From NCBI GenBank assembly GCA_032622095.1, contig CP136067.1, positions 98,136,707 to 98,200,706 on the forward strand: a DNA stretch of 64,000 nt, given 5' to 3'. The notes under the pieces are model-generated. The model was not told where the DNA came from. It saw only the letters and a program-made list of their open reading frames with translations, and ran no database searches. The DNA is from Siphonodentalium dalli (lineage: Eukaryota > Mollusca > Scaphopoda > Gadilida > Siphonodentaliidae). This document shows, piece by piece, positions 31,504 through 44,235 of the stretch (position 1 is its first letter; each line of letters opens with the position of its first letter). Made by a program: the position numbers and the translations under genes.

Positions 31504-33721
31504 CTGTACCAAAAAAAATCAAACTTAAAAATTTAGCGACGTTCAGCTGCTGTCTGTTTTCAACGGTAAGATGGTGCGTATGATAGCAAGACATAAAGAC
31601 GGTATACGACAGAAAACTCCTGGCGATTGACTTTTGGGCTATAGAGTGCATGTCTTGAGGCCGTATATCTCCAAAACGAATAAATGTATGTCGGTATTGC
31701 AGTTTGGTCGATGTGGCATCGGGGACATGGTCATGGGAGGGGGTGTCAAAAAGGGCCAACTTTTGCTCCGATGATTATCAAACTAATATTATTATATAAG
31801 AAGCACTGATTTAAAATCTGAAAATATCTTTTTAAAGAATGTTCCCCTAACCCGCCCCATACCACCCACCCAACTAGCTTATGTAAGATAAAGGTTGATC
31901 ACTGTCTTGTGGTGTTGTAAATTATTTTTTACAAATCTCCGTTATTAATCAAAGTACGTTTTATATAGAGTTATACCCCTTTTCGGATTAGCGTAGACAT
32001 GCGAGTTTATATATTTATCACATAATTAGCCCCTAAATCCGGTCTCAATTATTTTAGTAAGACATACGTGTATTATCACCACGCGGAGTGACGTCAGAGT
32101 TCAGCGAAATGATGTCAATGTCAATGCTGTAACTTTCTTATTATGTTGATTAGAATATAATTATGACATTCGACTTGTGGTGAGTTATTTCGTATTCAAT
32201 GTGAGACAAACATGGATGTTAAGGTGGTTGAACAATTGTGTCAACATGAAAAGACACATTTAATATGGAACTATATCTTTTCTTGAATGTGTCTTTACTT
32301 CCTCTTTGGTTGTGATAAGGAAATCAATATCAATTTGTTTTAACTCCAGTCGTTTCGAGATCGTTTGTCCTTGATAAAATGTGATTTTGTGATAAAATGG
32401 ATATCATATTCGTCACAATTCTATACGAAATGTATTAACCTCGTCCACTAAATTCGATTCGAGCTGCGAGTCATATATTATTCTGGCCGGATTAGATATA
32501 TGTTTATATCGAACGCGATGCGAATCAGGCGTTGTCGGTATACACGAAAGACAACTGCTTGCGGTGGAGTCAACACTGCGACTGCATGTTACCAGTAGTG
32601 ACTGACGTACACTGAAAATCTCGTTGACCCAACAATTACTCAACGCTGATGTAATTATATTGGGTAAACTAATTCTAGTCAACGAATTGAGTAAACTGTC
32701 TCCTTAACTTTGAAAGTGAAATCGACCAACAAACAATAGACTGTACACAACAGTTGTGTAAAATCTTGATCAACTGAAAAATGTAGCTAAATTTAAGCAA
32801 TTAGCAATTTACTTAGTCAGAAAATGTGCATGAAGTGAGTTGGCTGTCATGCATGGCTGGGGCTATTTATTGGGAGTATAGAACTGGAATCAGCGACCGA
32901 ATTGGCAATATCGGGAAATTAATTAAATTCCCGATAGTTCCCGATAACGGTCTGCTTGAAGATTTTAAATAATTATGTGATATAAACTGATTCATCTCCT
33001 CCCATCTGGAAGTTGCAGTATTAAACATCTCCAGAGGACTAACCGCCATATATGCACAGTGTTGAAAATTGCGAAGAACCAAAGTAAAGAACTAAACGAG
33101 GAACCAAACATACATGATTTGGTTCTTCACGAAAATCCACATGGAACCAAACTTGTTTGAAAATTTTGCCCTGAGGGGTGAACCAATCTGAGTTGCTTTG
33201 GTTCTCTGTCTGGTTCCGCGGATAGAACCAGAACAATGAGAACATGGAACCAAATATTTCCTTTGGGTTCGTCATTTGGTTCACCAAATGCCTTCTAGGA
33301 AACAATTACGGAAACATGCTGTGATAATATGTTACAATAATGTAAGCACGTTTGGTGTGTCGTGTTTCTTAATGTTCTATTAGCTCGTAAATACTTTATG
33401 CTGTTTTAAATCGATATCACACGATGTTGGTTCACCGAATAGACCCCGAAGACGTTCTAATGTCTTACGGAAATGTCGAATTCTATATATGAAGCTATTT
33501 TTCCATACTTTGATTCTCATATTTGTGATATGAACAATAGAGTTACCCCCCCCCCCCCCCCCCTCGCCCGCAATCCAATGATTAGAGTACGAATATGAAT
33601 GTAAATCAGTATAGGCATATGTGCGCATTGGTAGTTCAAAGGACTGAAATATAGTCTTCCCTAACTTATCTTAACCCAAAACGGGTGGACCGGCCCATTG
33701 CTAAATTTGAGACTAGGATAT
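31504..33721. other. Intergenic or 5' region, repeats only
   Basis: Between 31930 and 32700 are words shared with 47510-47870 (TTTATCACATAATT, TAACCTCGTCCACTAAATTC), a decayed repeat family. At 33060-33300 the word GGAACCAAA or its complement recurs about ten times in both orientations. A poly-C run of about 18 lies at 33545. No gene recognised. Confidence 0.5.
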
Positions 33722-34758
33722 TTAAAGGGGTACCGTTCAATAAATTCCCAGTGATAACAACGATTTAATATCGATTTTATATAGAGAACTATAAGTAATT
33801 TGAGTCGAAGATATATTCTGTAAACCTTCAGGTTAATATTTTATCTTAAAGGCACGTGCGGCCTTAATTATCGAAAATATTCATATTTGTTCCAAACACC
33901 GTAAACAGAAAAACACTAAAACGCATACAGTTCCGTTCATATATACCATGACCATCGCGTACACAGCATGTTATCATAAAGACCTACTATATTTAACCAA
34001 GCAAGAGCCTGATTGTGTTACAGAAGACAGCACAATGCTACTGGCTAATCACACACAAATGGCATAAACGCTCTTTATTAGTTCCATATCAGGTATTCAC
34101 CAACAAAGAACGCTCTTTATGTTTACCATCATAATATAAACAAACACCAGAAAAGTAACTTGTTATGCTTTTGTTTACATAACAATGGTCAAACATATGA
34201 CCATAACATACTGTTTATGCGATATTTCTTATTTGTATACGGACAAATTTGTCTATCTACATTTTGATGTTCTTTCTGTTTGTGGCGGTTTTTGACGGGT
34301 GGAGATATTTTCACAGGATACCCATCGCCAAGGCCAACCGTGTCTTTAAAATCAAAGTTAATAATTTGATATAAATTGAATTTATGGCTGGAGCCGTAAT
34401 CAAGACGTAATCAAAAATAATTCACGGATAGTGGATTGGGCAATGCGTGTCACCCATGATCGTGTAAAAAATTATATTGATACGCCACTCACTGATTCGT
34501 GACTATACAATGACTTAAATGAGTATATGGGACCAGTATGCATATAAAATAACATTTATTTGATACATTTGCTTGAAAATTGTCCAAAAATTACTCGATA
34601 ACGAAAAAAATTGGTAATTTCGCATTCCGGCTAATCTGCCATCCGTAACATTACTTCCTACTCAACAGACTTTCAAATAATGGAAATCTGGTTACCTTAT
34701 TCTACCACTCAGAGACTATAGAAACCAACAACAGCACTTGAGTGCAGTATCCCTTTAA
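33722..34758. mobile_element. TTAA MITE, TTAAAGGGRTACTG family, copy 2, interrupted
   Basis: Ends TTAAAGGGGTACCGTTC and TGCAGTATCCCTTTAA. It is the inverted counterpart of 30569-31128 but contains a 500 bp insertion (33846-34349) of a different TTAA element. Confidence 0.85.
33846..34349. mobile_element. Nested TTAA MITE, TTAAAGGCACG family, copy 1
   Basis: TTAAAGGCACGTGCGGCCTT at the left and CAAGGCCAACCGTGTCTTTAA at the right form inverted ends. A second copy in the other orientation is at 63019-63520. The uninterrupted sister sequence (copy 1 of the host MITE, near 30988) has a single TCAA at the same point, which fixes the insertion site as TTAA. It carries two AAACGCTCTTTAT words 40 bp apart. 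Confidence 0.9.
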
Positions 34759-36056
34759 GCTTGGCCGTGTTCCGACACAAGCGAGAGGTCAATTGGCGTC
34801 GAATTCTGGCAAAGTTCTGGGTACCTCTGCACCAGAGAACATTTGGAATGAGACCATGAAATTCACAAACGCACACAAGAAAAACTGTTTGCTGATTACC
34901 GACTTTCCATTAACATTTGACCGTCACATTTCATTAAGTGGCGCGTTTGATCGCGACTGTTGTGTACTGTTCAAATAAATCTGAGATCGATACCCGTATT
35001 TTACAATGTTCTAGGTGTTATTACTTTTAGGTTTGTGTGGCACGACCGACAGGTACCTGGCTACACAAATCCTTACAATTTTATATATACGGGAAACACG
35101 TTTTAACAGTTAGGCCCGTGTCAGCTCTAACATGCAAGATGTGATATGTGTATCTGTTCGCGCGGCCAAGCAAATTTGCCAATGGCAAAAATATTTCACA
35201 ATTGGCAAAAAGTATTTTTATTTGCGAAAGTTCTGGCAAGTCACTTTTTAATTCCTCAAGCAAGTTGAAAAATATTGGTCAATCAATACCATTCATTTCA
35301 GGAAACTCTTACAACATACTTATATTAGTGGTGTTTTATAAGGTTTAGGAAACGTTAACACCTCTATTTAGGTGCAGTTAATCTCATAGCATGCATTAGT
35401 ACTGATGGTTGGAGGGATTATACTAATCCTCCTGTGATGTGATGTGCTCTTCTGGTGAAGTAACCCTTCTACCATTGTAGTGTTCGGTGATTGGGTTATT
35501 GTTGTATGATAAACCACAATAAAGATCGAGTATAATTATTAACCAATGCTTTCATCGATATCAAAAGTCGTTAAAACCGCGAGTGTCGAAACATTAGACG
35601 TATGTTTGCAGAAAATGTTACTATCAGCGATAACATTTGGTAAATGCTAAAAGAATTTGGCAAAAAATATGTTCATTTGGCAAATTATTTGGCAAAAGTA
35701 AATTTCGGTCCAACGCGCACTCTGGTTGTGTGACTTGAGATCAATACTAATTCACAAGAATGTCGGAGCTTCTATATGTGAGGCGTTGCATCATACGACA
35801 CTCAGAATGTTATCCGTGAATATCTCATTGAATGTCACATATTCGTCTTATGCAAAGGTCCTGATTCCTATGCTGCTAAGATAACAATTTCCTTAAATTA
35901 ATGTGACCTTATCTCATCAGCATATTTCTGGCCAGATGTCGTGACAGTCGACCATGGCGAAATCTTCATCGTCAGGACAATAACTCTTCAAACATAAATC
36001 ATCATGGGAGTATTCATAGTAATGATCCCGTATAAATATGCAAATATGCTTTCATG
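34759..36056. other. No gene; possible small repeat at 35158-35725
   Basis: TTTGCCAATGGCAAAAATAT and TTTGGCAAAAAATATG words recur between 35170 and 35700, close in style to the hAT-like MITE at 40351-40742. Otherwise nothing recognised. Confidence 0.4.
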
Positions 36057-36420
36057 GATTGCAACTGGCCTTTCTTCTAGTGCCATGCACGTATCTTAAT
36101 TGTTTGCTCAATCAATTTGAATACGATGTCATTGGTATTTCAGAGCACTGGCTCAACCCAGAGAAATTTATATCTTTTGAATGATATACATGCCAATTAC
36201 ACCAGTATCGGTAAATTCGGCAGAACTTTTGTGACAAAAACAGGTGCATGGTACATATTGTCGCGATGGCGTATAGCGATTCTCCTCAACAAGGAATATT
36301 CATATAACTTTGACAGTGTAAACGAATGTATAATTGGAAATCGGATTCGCCTGGGATATAATAATTTCATTTTCATATTCCATGTTAAAACCGCCATAAA
36401 CAGAAAGAATATCAAAATAT
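36057..36420 (+). pseudogene. Non-LTR retrotransposon endonuclease fragment
   Basis: One frame reads LLNQFEYDVIGISEHWLNPE, the N-terminal strand and catalytic-Glu region of APE-type endonucleases. After frameshifts, WRIAILLNKEYSYNFDSV and NECIIGNRIRL follow, corresponding to the usual GIGILWNK...RIIGI block. Both ends are truncated. It has the same orientation as the ORF1 relic at 25.7 kb and the RT relic at 41.8 kb, but I cannot show that they derive from one copy. Confidence 0.65.
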
Positions 36421-36644
36421 AGAAATACTATGTTCTTATGCCAATCATGAATATTACGTAAGTAGTATGCTATTGCCAAGTACGTACGCTGTGTTATGTA
36501 AAAAAAAATATTTTACATTATAGAAAATAAAGAGCATGCGATAATAAAAACATTTAACACGGGGGAGACCTGTGACTTTTTGCACATTTGGGAGATCCTG
36601 TGTGTCTTTTTGCACTATCCCATGTTATGAAAATAACCAACTCA

Positions 36645-36840
36645 GCTTTTATAGTGGGGGATGTGAAGTTTTTAAATGTCAAACAGTTAGAAAGATTGAG
36701 GTATCAGTTGGAAAATTCCAACCTGACGGTGGGGTGCAAATGGAATGTCTTGTATTTGGACATTTCGCTGTTGGAAAATCCAATATGGGCGTATATACAG
36801 TATGTAACTCATGAGGATGTCACCCTCCCATCCCGAAGGA
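36645..36840. repeat. GGAAATTTCC dispersed repeat, paired copy A
   Basis: Aligns over about 190 bp with 38900-39107: CAGTTAGAAAGATTGAGGTA, CAGTTGGAAAATTCCAACC, GCAAATGGAATGTCTTGTA, and GGGCGTATATACAGTATGTA. Confidence 0.85.
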
Positions 36841-38007
36841 ATTCACACGTACAATAGATCTGCATGTCATTTCTTATAATCATATACCAGTACATTTAAT
36901 AGAATAATAATCATTTGAATAACTTTTCAAAACCTACCACAACAATTGTAAGTAATATATATATATATATATATTTTTAATTAAACACAGTCTCCCAATA
37001 TAACAACACGCAGATTGAAGTGACGTAGGTGGTTCATCGATTTTTGTGAATTGGACACCACGCACCGAGCGCGTGCACACCGTCGGCTTGGGTGGCGCAG
37101 GTGTTCGTCGCTTTTTAGAAAGTGTCGACTTCATTTATTGCCTAATGAACGTTGGAATCGTCCGTGTAACCATATCCCGATTTATACTGATTCGTATACG
37201 GAAGCTAATTTTGTGAATGTAGAGGGTGTGTGATTATATATATATGAGAATGGATGTCACCAGCTCCTGTAACCACTTATACTCTAATGTGCAAGCAGTT
37301 TCTTTCTACACTTTTCAACAACAACAAATAGAAATGAGAACTTCAGATAAATTTGATTTAGTCTAAGGGATGCATCTGAGCAGGTATAGTGTCATTACCT
37401 CGACTAACCCACCAAAACAGTGTGACTTGTTGTGAATAGAGAATTTAAAAGTGTCCATCTTTCAAAGAAAGTTTTTTCCCTATAGTGGAGAAGCGTTTCA
37501 ATGTTTGTTACCTCATCAATGTTTTTATAATGTTGTATTGTTTCTATTAAGCCCTTCATTGAGGGTTCACTATTACTGAATTCACATGATTGTATATACC
37601 TTTTAGACAGTAGAATGCAAATATTAATTATATTATCTCTCTCAGTCTCAACTATATATATTTACATACTAAGTGTGATTATCACTAAATCCAGCATTCT
37701 GATTGGTCGGCGCCCACGTGGCTAGTTGCAATTATTTCTCGGAGAACGCGCAACAGCTCATAACTGCAGCCTCATAATTACATCGACGCGTCATAGGTTT
37801 TGGAAAGACGAACGCGTAATGTTTTGGGCGCATTTGGAGTCGCGCAGGATTGACTTAATAAATCATCGGGTTTCAATATAAAGAGAAATTGTTCCTGTTA
37901 ACTTTTGCCAAGGGTGATATGGGATATTTTGGGCTGGTTTTGTCACGATACACTTTTCGATTTAAATATATTTACAAAAGTGGCTTTTTCGCTAAATGTA
38001 TATAATT
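36841..38007. other. No gene or confident repeat
   Basis: A short (AT)n tract at 36956-36975. Otherwise ordinary AT-rich sequence. Confidence 0.4.
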
Positions 38008-38168
38008 ATAAGGATTAACTGTAATGTGGACTGTTTTTATGGAGATGTAACCGTGAGGTAAGTGGTCATAACTTGTATGTAAAACCCTTCGGGTTTTACA
38101 CAAGTTATGACCACTTACCTCACGGTTACATCTCCATAAAAACAGTCCACATGACAGTTAATCCTTAT
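38008..38168. repeat. Near-perfect 161 bp hairpin
   Basis: Arms of about 78 bp, starting ATAAGGATTAACTGTAATGT and ending with the complement, differ by about one mismatch and a 2-base bulge. The loop is centred on AAACCCTTCGGGTTT. The near identity of the arms argues for recent origin or active correction. Confidence 0.92.
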
Positions 38169-38899
38169 TGCAACCTCATGTTACCCATTCTGGTGAAATG
38201 TCAAAGAATACGTTACATTTTTCCGTATTTTTTTCTTTGTGTAACAAAGTTATTCAGGGTCCCGAAATTGTGATAAAGTTACACAGGTTAAGCAATTCTC
38301 ACAAGATATTAATTTTATTTATTTAAAGTGATGTGAAACACTCCGGTTTCGGTGATCAAATAGAAATGGAGAATAATCTTGTTCAAAGTAGTAATTTTTA
38401 CAAAAAGAAAATCCAAATTGACAACACACACCGTCATTCTTATATATGAATTAAATACAGTGACTCTCGGTGGCGAAATCGTTTTCATTATTTTATCGCC
38501 GATAGATGCGTCCCGAATCGAGTAGTAAATATTTACAATTGAAAGTAGTTCTGAGGATGTTTTCTATGGTCGCTTTGCTTCAAATTTTCGGCGATGTTAG
38601 TAGAATGTTACATTCCTCCAATTGTCATAGCGCCTGAATACTAAATTATCAGTTTCTCGCACCCGAACACGTACATAATATGTCTTTAAAGTGACAGGGG
38701 GATACTATTCAGTTTTGTCAAGTGATAGCCCTCAATGAGCATACATCAAGAAATATTAGTATTGGATGTGGTCATTCTGGTAGAAAAAAAATATTTGGTT
38801 GCTACAAGTAAAATTTTATTAACCTGGCTAACTTTATCACAAATCCAGGAACCTGGGTAACTTTATCACAAAAATCCAGGGAGATCGTAACAATTCAGC
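38169..38899. other. No gene recognised
   Basis: AT-rich. Near 38826 and 38853, AACTTTATCACAAATCCAGG appears twice with minor changes. Confidence 0.4.
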
Positions 38900-39107
38900 A
38901 TTAATAGTGGGAGATGTTAGGTTCGAAAGATCCAGCAGTTAGAAAGATTGAGGTATATCAGTTGGAAAATTCCAACCCGAAGGTGGTGCAAATGGAATGT
39001 CTTGTATTTGGAAATTTCGGTAAGTTGGAAAATCCTATATGGGCGTATATACAGTATGTAAGTAATGAGGATGTCACCCCCCCCCCCCCCGCTAAATCCT
39101 GAATACC
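38900..39107. repeat. GGAAATTTCC dispersed repeat, paired copy B
   Basis: Direct counterpart of 36645-36840, ending in ATGAGGATGTCACC followed by a poly-C run. Confidence 0.85.
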
Positions 39108-39959
39108 AATTAACAGAGGGGTGAATACTGACACGCTCAGTATTATGTGAAGGTAACATATATGTATACCCCCTTCACACCACCACGTGGCCACGTCCCA
39201 TGTTGGGGTTCACATACAATTCTTACCTCATATACGCATACAGTCCGGTTTCGGAGAATACTTTAATGTTCAAACAACGAACCAACAACTAAATAACGAT
39301 ATGTTCCATATTTGAATTGCATGTGCATTTAAACAATTCTGGCGCCGTTTCCAGGGGGCGCGTAATGTCAAAGTATTATTGTTGAATTTAGTACGTGTTC
39401 CACTCAGCTCGGTAAATAAATACCGCGTGTTGGGTTACGTATTAAGAACGCACCATAACGGTTCATTGTGTCGCCATATTAATGGGGATACTGTCATGCT
39501 TGCGGGGATTGTTTGCCAAATTTATTAACGATCGATTTATTCTCGTGATCAATAAGTTTCGCCAAGCCAAGAGGCAGGGGGGTGGCTTCAAGGAATTTTG
39601 GATATATAATTGGTTGCACCCTCACACGTGACGGATACATGACGGGTCTCCGTTGTTGTTGTCGATTTTGGAATTTCAAACTGTACCCCCCCCCCCCCCC
39701 CCGATCTAGCTCAAACTTTCAAGTTCGTGAATTTACATTTGTAACTGGTACCTCATAGGCTTCAATTTGTTTATATTTAATTATTTAGCAGTCTTTGATC
39801 GGCCAGCAGGGAGGGACCAGGAGCCATGCATCGGACTGACCTTGGTTCAGCCCGGTGGGAGAAAATGTGGAAATTTGAACCTAAAAACTGGACAATCCTA
39901 ACATTGAGCGATCCAGGCAAATTCAGACCTTTATTTGTTGTTGTTTGTTTTTATTGATT
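39108..39959. other. No gene; repeat fragments only
   Basis: Contains a poly-C run near 39686 and GGCCAGCAGGGAGGGACCAGG-like words shared with 22790, fragments of the GGAAATTTCC family. Confidence 0.45.
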
Positions 39960-41110
39960 AGTATTTTTTTTTTTTTTTGGCCACCGGCCACCAGGCTCCT
40001 TTGCCTACAGCGTCTATAGACTGCAAAGTTCGCCAAGTATAGACAATTACAGCTCAAAAATAATTATGGATGTTTTTTTTGTTTTTTTTGTCAAACTTTT
40101 CTTTCGTAATTATCATACTGGGGTCTACTCTAAATAAAATTAGACATGAGGCCACCTGGTAAATCACCTGAAATCCAAGAGGCCCGCGAAAATCCAAATT
40201 GGCCGTCAATGAGTCATAATCAATAGGATGTTGGCCTATACTGAGAGGGATGTATATAGCTCAACGACATCAACATATTGATTTCCTTTGTATTAATCTT
40301 ACTAGAGTCCACACAGAACAAAACTGGCCACCTTGGTGACCACTACAAATCAGGGTTCGCGCTGTCGATGCCAATTTGCAACAAAAAATGTCCGATTTGC
40401 AACAAAAATTGGCACCTTCCTTTTTGGCTTTTAGCATGCATTGATCCCGATTGACATTGGTCAAACAAAGAGCTCCAAGAAGTCTAACTCGTTGGGAAAC
40501 TGTGTTTTAGTATAGTGGGTGTGAGAAAAAGTATCATAAATATGTGCCCTTCATAACTCTGCTTACACAAACAGCAAATGTGAATCATAAGTGTTTTTGT
40601 GTGGAAATACTCAATTCAAAGCTGACACCAAAATATATGTGTCAGAAAAAAGTGGCAAAAGAAGATGAAAAAAGTGGCTTTAAAAATTATGCAATTGGCA
40701 ACAATGTTGGCAACTGCGAATTTTAGGCCAGTGCGAACCCTGCTTAAAATCCAATTGTCCGCCAAATCCAAGATGGACGCCAAAATGTTACAGAATCGGA
40801 CAATAGAGTGAAGACCCACTGAACTGTATATGTATACACCCCAAAGACGACCAACTGTTGGTTCCTTTAATAAATATTATACTAGAGACCATACTGAACA
40901 ACATGAGCTACAGTACCACCTGGCTAACCATCCAATATAGCCACCAATATTCAAGATCATTCAAGATCATTCTCAGAATCAATAGTGTATAGACCTATAT
41001 ATACTGAACAGTGTGTATACCCCAAATACATCAAACTATTGTTTTATTTGATAATTATTATATTTTGGTCCGTACCGAACAAAATGAGCCACGTACAGTA
41101 CCACCTGTGT
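39960..41110. repeat. Degenerate ~300 bp tandem repeat
   Basis: Three to four diverged units with words such as TATATACTGAACAGTGTGTA, TACCCCAAATACATCAAAC, AATTATTATATTTTGGTCC and ACAGTACCACCTG. One unit is interrupted by the MITE at 40351-40742. Confidence 0.6.
40351..40742. mobile_element. hAT-like MITE
   Basis: Inverted ends CAGGGTTCGCGCTG and CCAGTGCGAACCCTG. Flanking 8-mers CTACAAAT and CTTAAAAT match at 6 of 8 positions, a plausible but decayed target duplication. The interior is rich in TTTGCAACAAAAA and AATTGGCA words. No transposase. Confidence 0.65.
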
Positions 41111-41829
41111 GCCATCCAAGATGTGTTGGGAATTTCCAATCTGACGCCTGACCCCACCCCCGATTTCCTTTTCGGTCCAACATTTTAAAAAAAATAGGAA
41201 AACATGGTCTAACGGCAAGTTCCCTATTGGAAAATCGAACAAAGAAATCAATTTCAACTAAGCCACCTCGGCCAAACAGTTTATTTCAAACCGAGTTTGT
41301 TCCTAAGAAAACATTTGTGGTTGGGGTATTCCTACCGACCCTATTGTAAACACCCAAATATATACTCTACATTTTTTTCATGGATTCAATGTCTCTGAAT
41401 TGGCTGAATTCTCATTCAATAGATTGTGTTTATTACAGTTTATACAGAAACAAGCCCCTGCGGTTCTGTCACATATTGAGTCGAATTTTGATGATAAATT
41501 CAACAAATGTCAACCAATTTGAAAGGAGGGGGCGTGGCGACATGGAGTGGGGTGTTTTCGTTTCCTTTCCTTTCTTCCTTTCTCGCCGAGAGAGAATACA
41601 GCAGATTGTTTCGTATACGGTTACGCAGCGAATGAGAAACATACTGTTGGAAATTTCATGCCTGACGAAATATTTGTTGGAAATTTCACACCAACTCTAA
41701 GTGAGTGTGAACAATTTCTCATTTCTTATCAAAATGGCCATGCATGTATTGGTCGGAATGGCACACTGAGGTGTCCCTCAACTTATATTAAGCTTGACAA
41801 CATTTACATTGACCTTGGATAGAAGCTGG

Positions 41830-44235
41830 TCGACGAAATTCGGTACTTTCAAATGAATATGTCCTATATAAGGATTCTAAAAAGCGCCTCCGCCGAGCAC
41901 TAAGGTCAGTTGTGCGTGATAAGGAGACGCAATTCTTATTAGATGTTCAGATAGCTGCTACTAACAATTCTAATGAGTTCTGGCGTATGATAAAGCCCAA
42001 AGCTCACACGCAGATGGTCTCGAACGGCATGGATTTTGGACATGGAGTGATCACAGACGGAAGTCAAGTAATCGCAGGGTGGAAGGAGTACTTTGAAGTC
42101 CTATACAGTCCAAGTGAACATACCGATTCTGAATTCGAAACACATGTCAATGACAACCTAGATGTAGTATTGAACGGAGAAAGTGATACCAACAACAACA
42201 CCGTTTTCTGCGAACACATTTCAATAACCGAAGTCTATTCCGGAATTCAAAGCATGAAACGGAATAATCTTCTGGACCAGACAGTATTGCGAACGAGCAC
42301 TTGTTATTTGCACCTCAATCTCTCGTGACAATCTTATGTATTCTATTCAACGGAATAATCGCACAGGAATGGATACCAACGAAAATGAAATCTGGTCTCA
42401 TTATCCCGTTGTTCAAGGGAGATCCGAAGCCATGCAACCAACTCGACAGATATCGACCAATAACCATACTCTCGGCTCTTTACAAACTTTTTGAATCGAT
42501 TCTACTAAAGCGCTTCCGTAATAGTCCTGATCTAAAAACATTTCCACATGCTTTGCAGTTTGGTTTCCAAAACAATCTTGGCTGTAACATGACTTCGTTT
42601 GTTGTTCAAGAAGAGATTCAATACGCATGCGATAACAACTCAAAAGCATATGTTTGTTTTCTGGATTCAGCCAAAGCGTTTGACTGCGTTTGGCATGAGG
42701 GCCTCTTATTCAAGCTAAACCAGCTCGGATTCTCTGGGAAAATCCTTCGAATAATACAAAATACGCATGTGAATTGCACGAGTCCTGCCCTCTGTAGTGG
42801 AACTATATCAGAACCCCTTTATATACGCCAAGGAACAAGGCGGGGAGAGGTTACGTCACCTTTTTTCTATTTCGTCTTCATCATAGACCTTTTAATATCT
42901 TTGGAACACTCAGGCAAAGGTCTCTTCATCGGTAAAACTAATTGTACGTCTCATACAACAGCCGACGATATATGCCTGATATCACTCAACAAATCTAGTT
43001 TGGACAATCTTCTGAAAATATGTTATGACTACAGTTCTCAGTGGCGGTTTGCATTCTCAACTGTGAAAAGTAACGTTGTCGTGTTCAACGAATGTAGAAA
43101 CCAGCAGGCTGGAAAGGATCGCAGATGGCTCCTTGATAACAATATTATCACCGAAACAACCGAGTGTCACCATCCAGGTATCACACAGGCTAAGTTCGAC
43201 AATAACGCGCAAAGATTCACTCAGATCTCGGAAACCATGACGAAGTCCTATTTTATCCTAGCTGGCCAGAGAACGCTGAGTATGTGTACACCACATACTA
43301 TGTCCCATCTAATGAATACCGTTGTTCTTCCTAAAGCACGATATGGGTCAGAACTCTTATATAATCAGAATGCTGGCGGAATAATCACTGCAGAGAAAGC
43401 TTATCGAACCTGTTTAAAGCATACCCAGGGTTTACCAACGAGGGCGAGCACAAACCTCACGCTATGTCTTCTCGGTCTCATGCCCATTATAGAGCAACTA
43501 CATACAAAGAAACTTCTGTTCCTCTGTGATCTAGCCCACTTGCCTGCGACACGAGACACACCCCTTAGGCTATTCCTAAATAATATATATCTATACAAAT
43601 TATTCAATGCCAAGTCTACTGGATGTATCCGAGACATTCTGGAAAGTTTGAATCTATACAGACTCGACTATTTTCTGTAGGACTGCCTTTGAACTGGCTT
43701 CTTTCCAGCAAAGACCATATGGAGGCGACTTGTTCACACGGCTGTCAGATCTCAGTACTCCTCCGAGTCATGGCGTTCATCGTTTGGGGCGAACGTCCAT
43801 TCTAGTGTTCTGACACGAATAGTCAACGACCCTCTCTCAATCTCGAGCATATGGAGGCTACTTGAAGAGAACCCGACAAAGAGTCGCGAACTGAAGAACC
43901 TCGCAAGGCTACTAAATAGCATGTTGTTTGAAAACCGGAACCAATGTAATACATGTGGCCAAACATTTACAAATGAAATTCAACATATAACAAACTCCTG
44001 TAATTATTCTGTGATGCATAGACTACGCTACGTTTATTGGATGGTGATAATTGAACACTTTGGAGTTAAATTTTTCAGTGCGTTGGACTCACTTCAACTC
44101 GAAGAGTTCCACGTAGTAGTTCTACTCGGTGGGGAGGCCAACACCATATTGTTTACAGATGACATTGGGAGTCAATTTTATCATTTCCTCATCCTCCTTC
44201 CTCTACACTGGCTCTCAGTTGGTACGACAAAATAG
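41830..44235 (+). pseudogene. Non-LTR retrotransposon reverse transcriptase, 5' truncated and broken
   Basis: Begins in the linker after the endonuclease (SKKRLRRALRSVVRDKE), then a reverse transcriptase with LIIPLFKGDPKPCNQLDRYR, FLDSAKAFDCVWHEGL (first catalytic Asp), GTRRGEVTSPF, and TTADDICLIS in place of the usual YADD. A one-base shift near 42270 separates segments 41912-42328 and 42301-43680. A stop at 43678 and further stops precede the C-terminal zinc knuckle CNTCGQTFTNEIQHITNSC (about 43945-44010). The endonuclease domain is absent here. Copies RNA into DNA at a nicked target in living relatives; this one cannot. Clade not assigned. Confidence 0.88.

Noticed and set aside
31168..31536. 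Plus-strand frame of 122 codons
   Set aside because: It is the antisense shadow of ODAD4-like exon 1 and its internal repeat.
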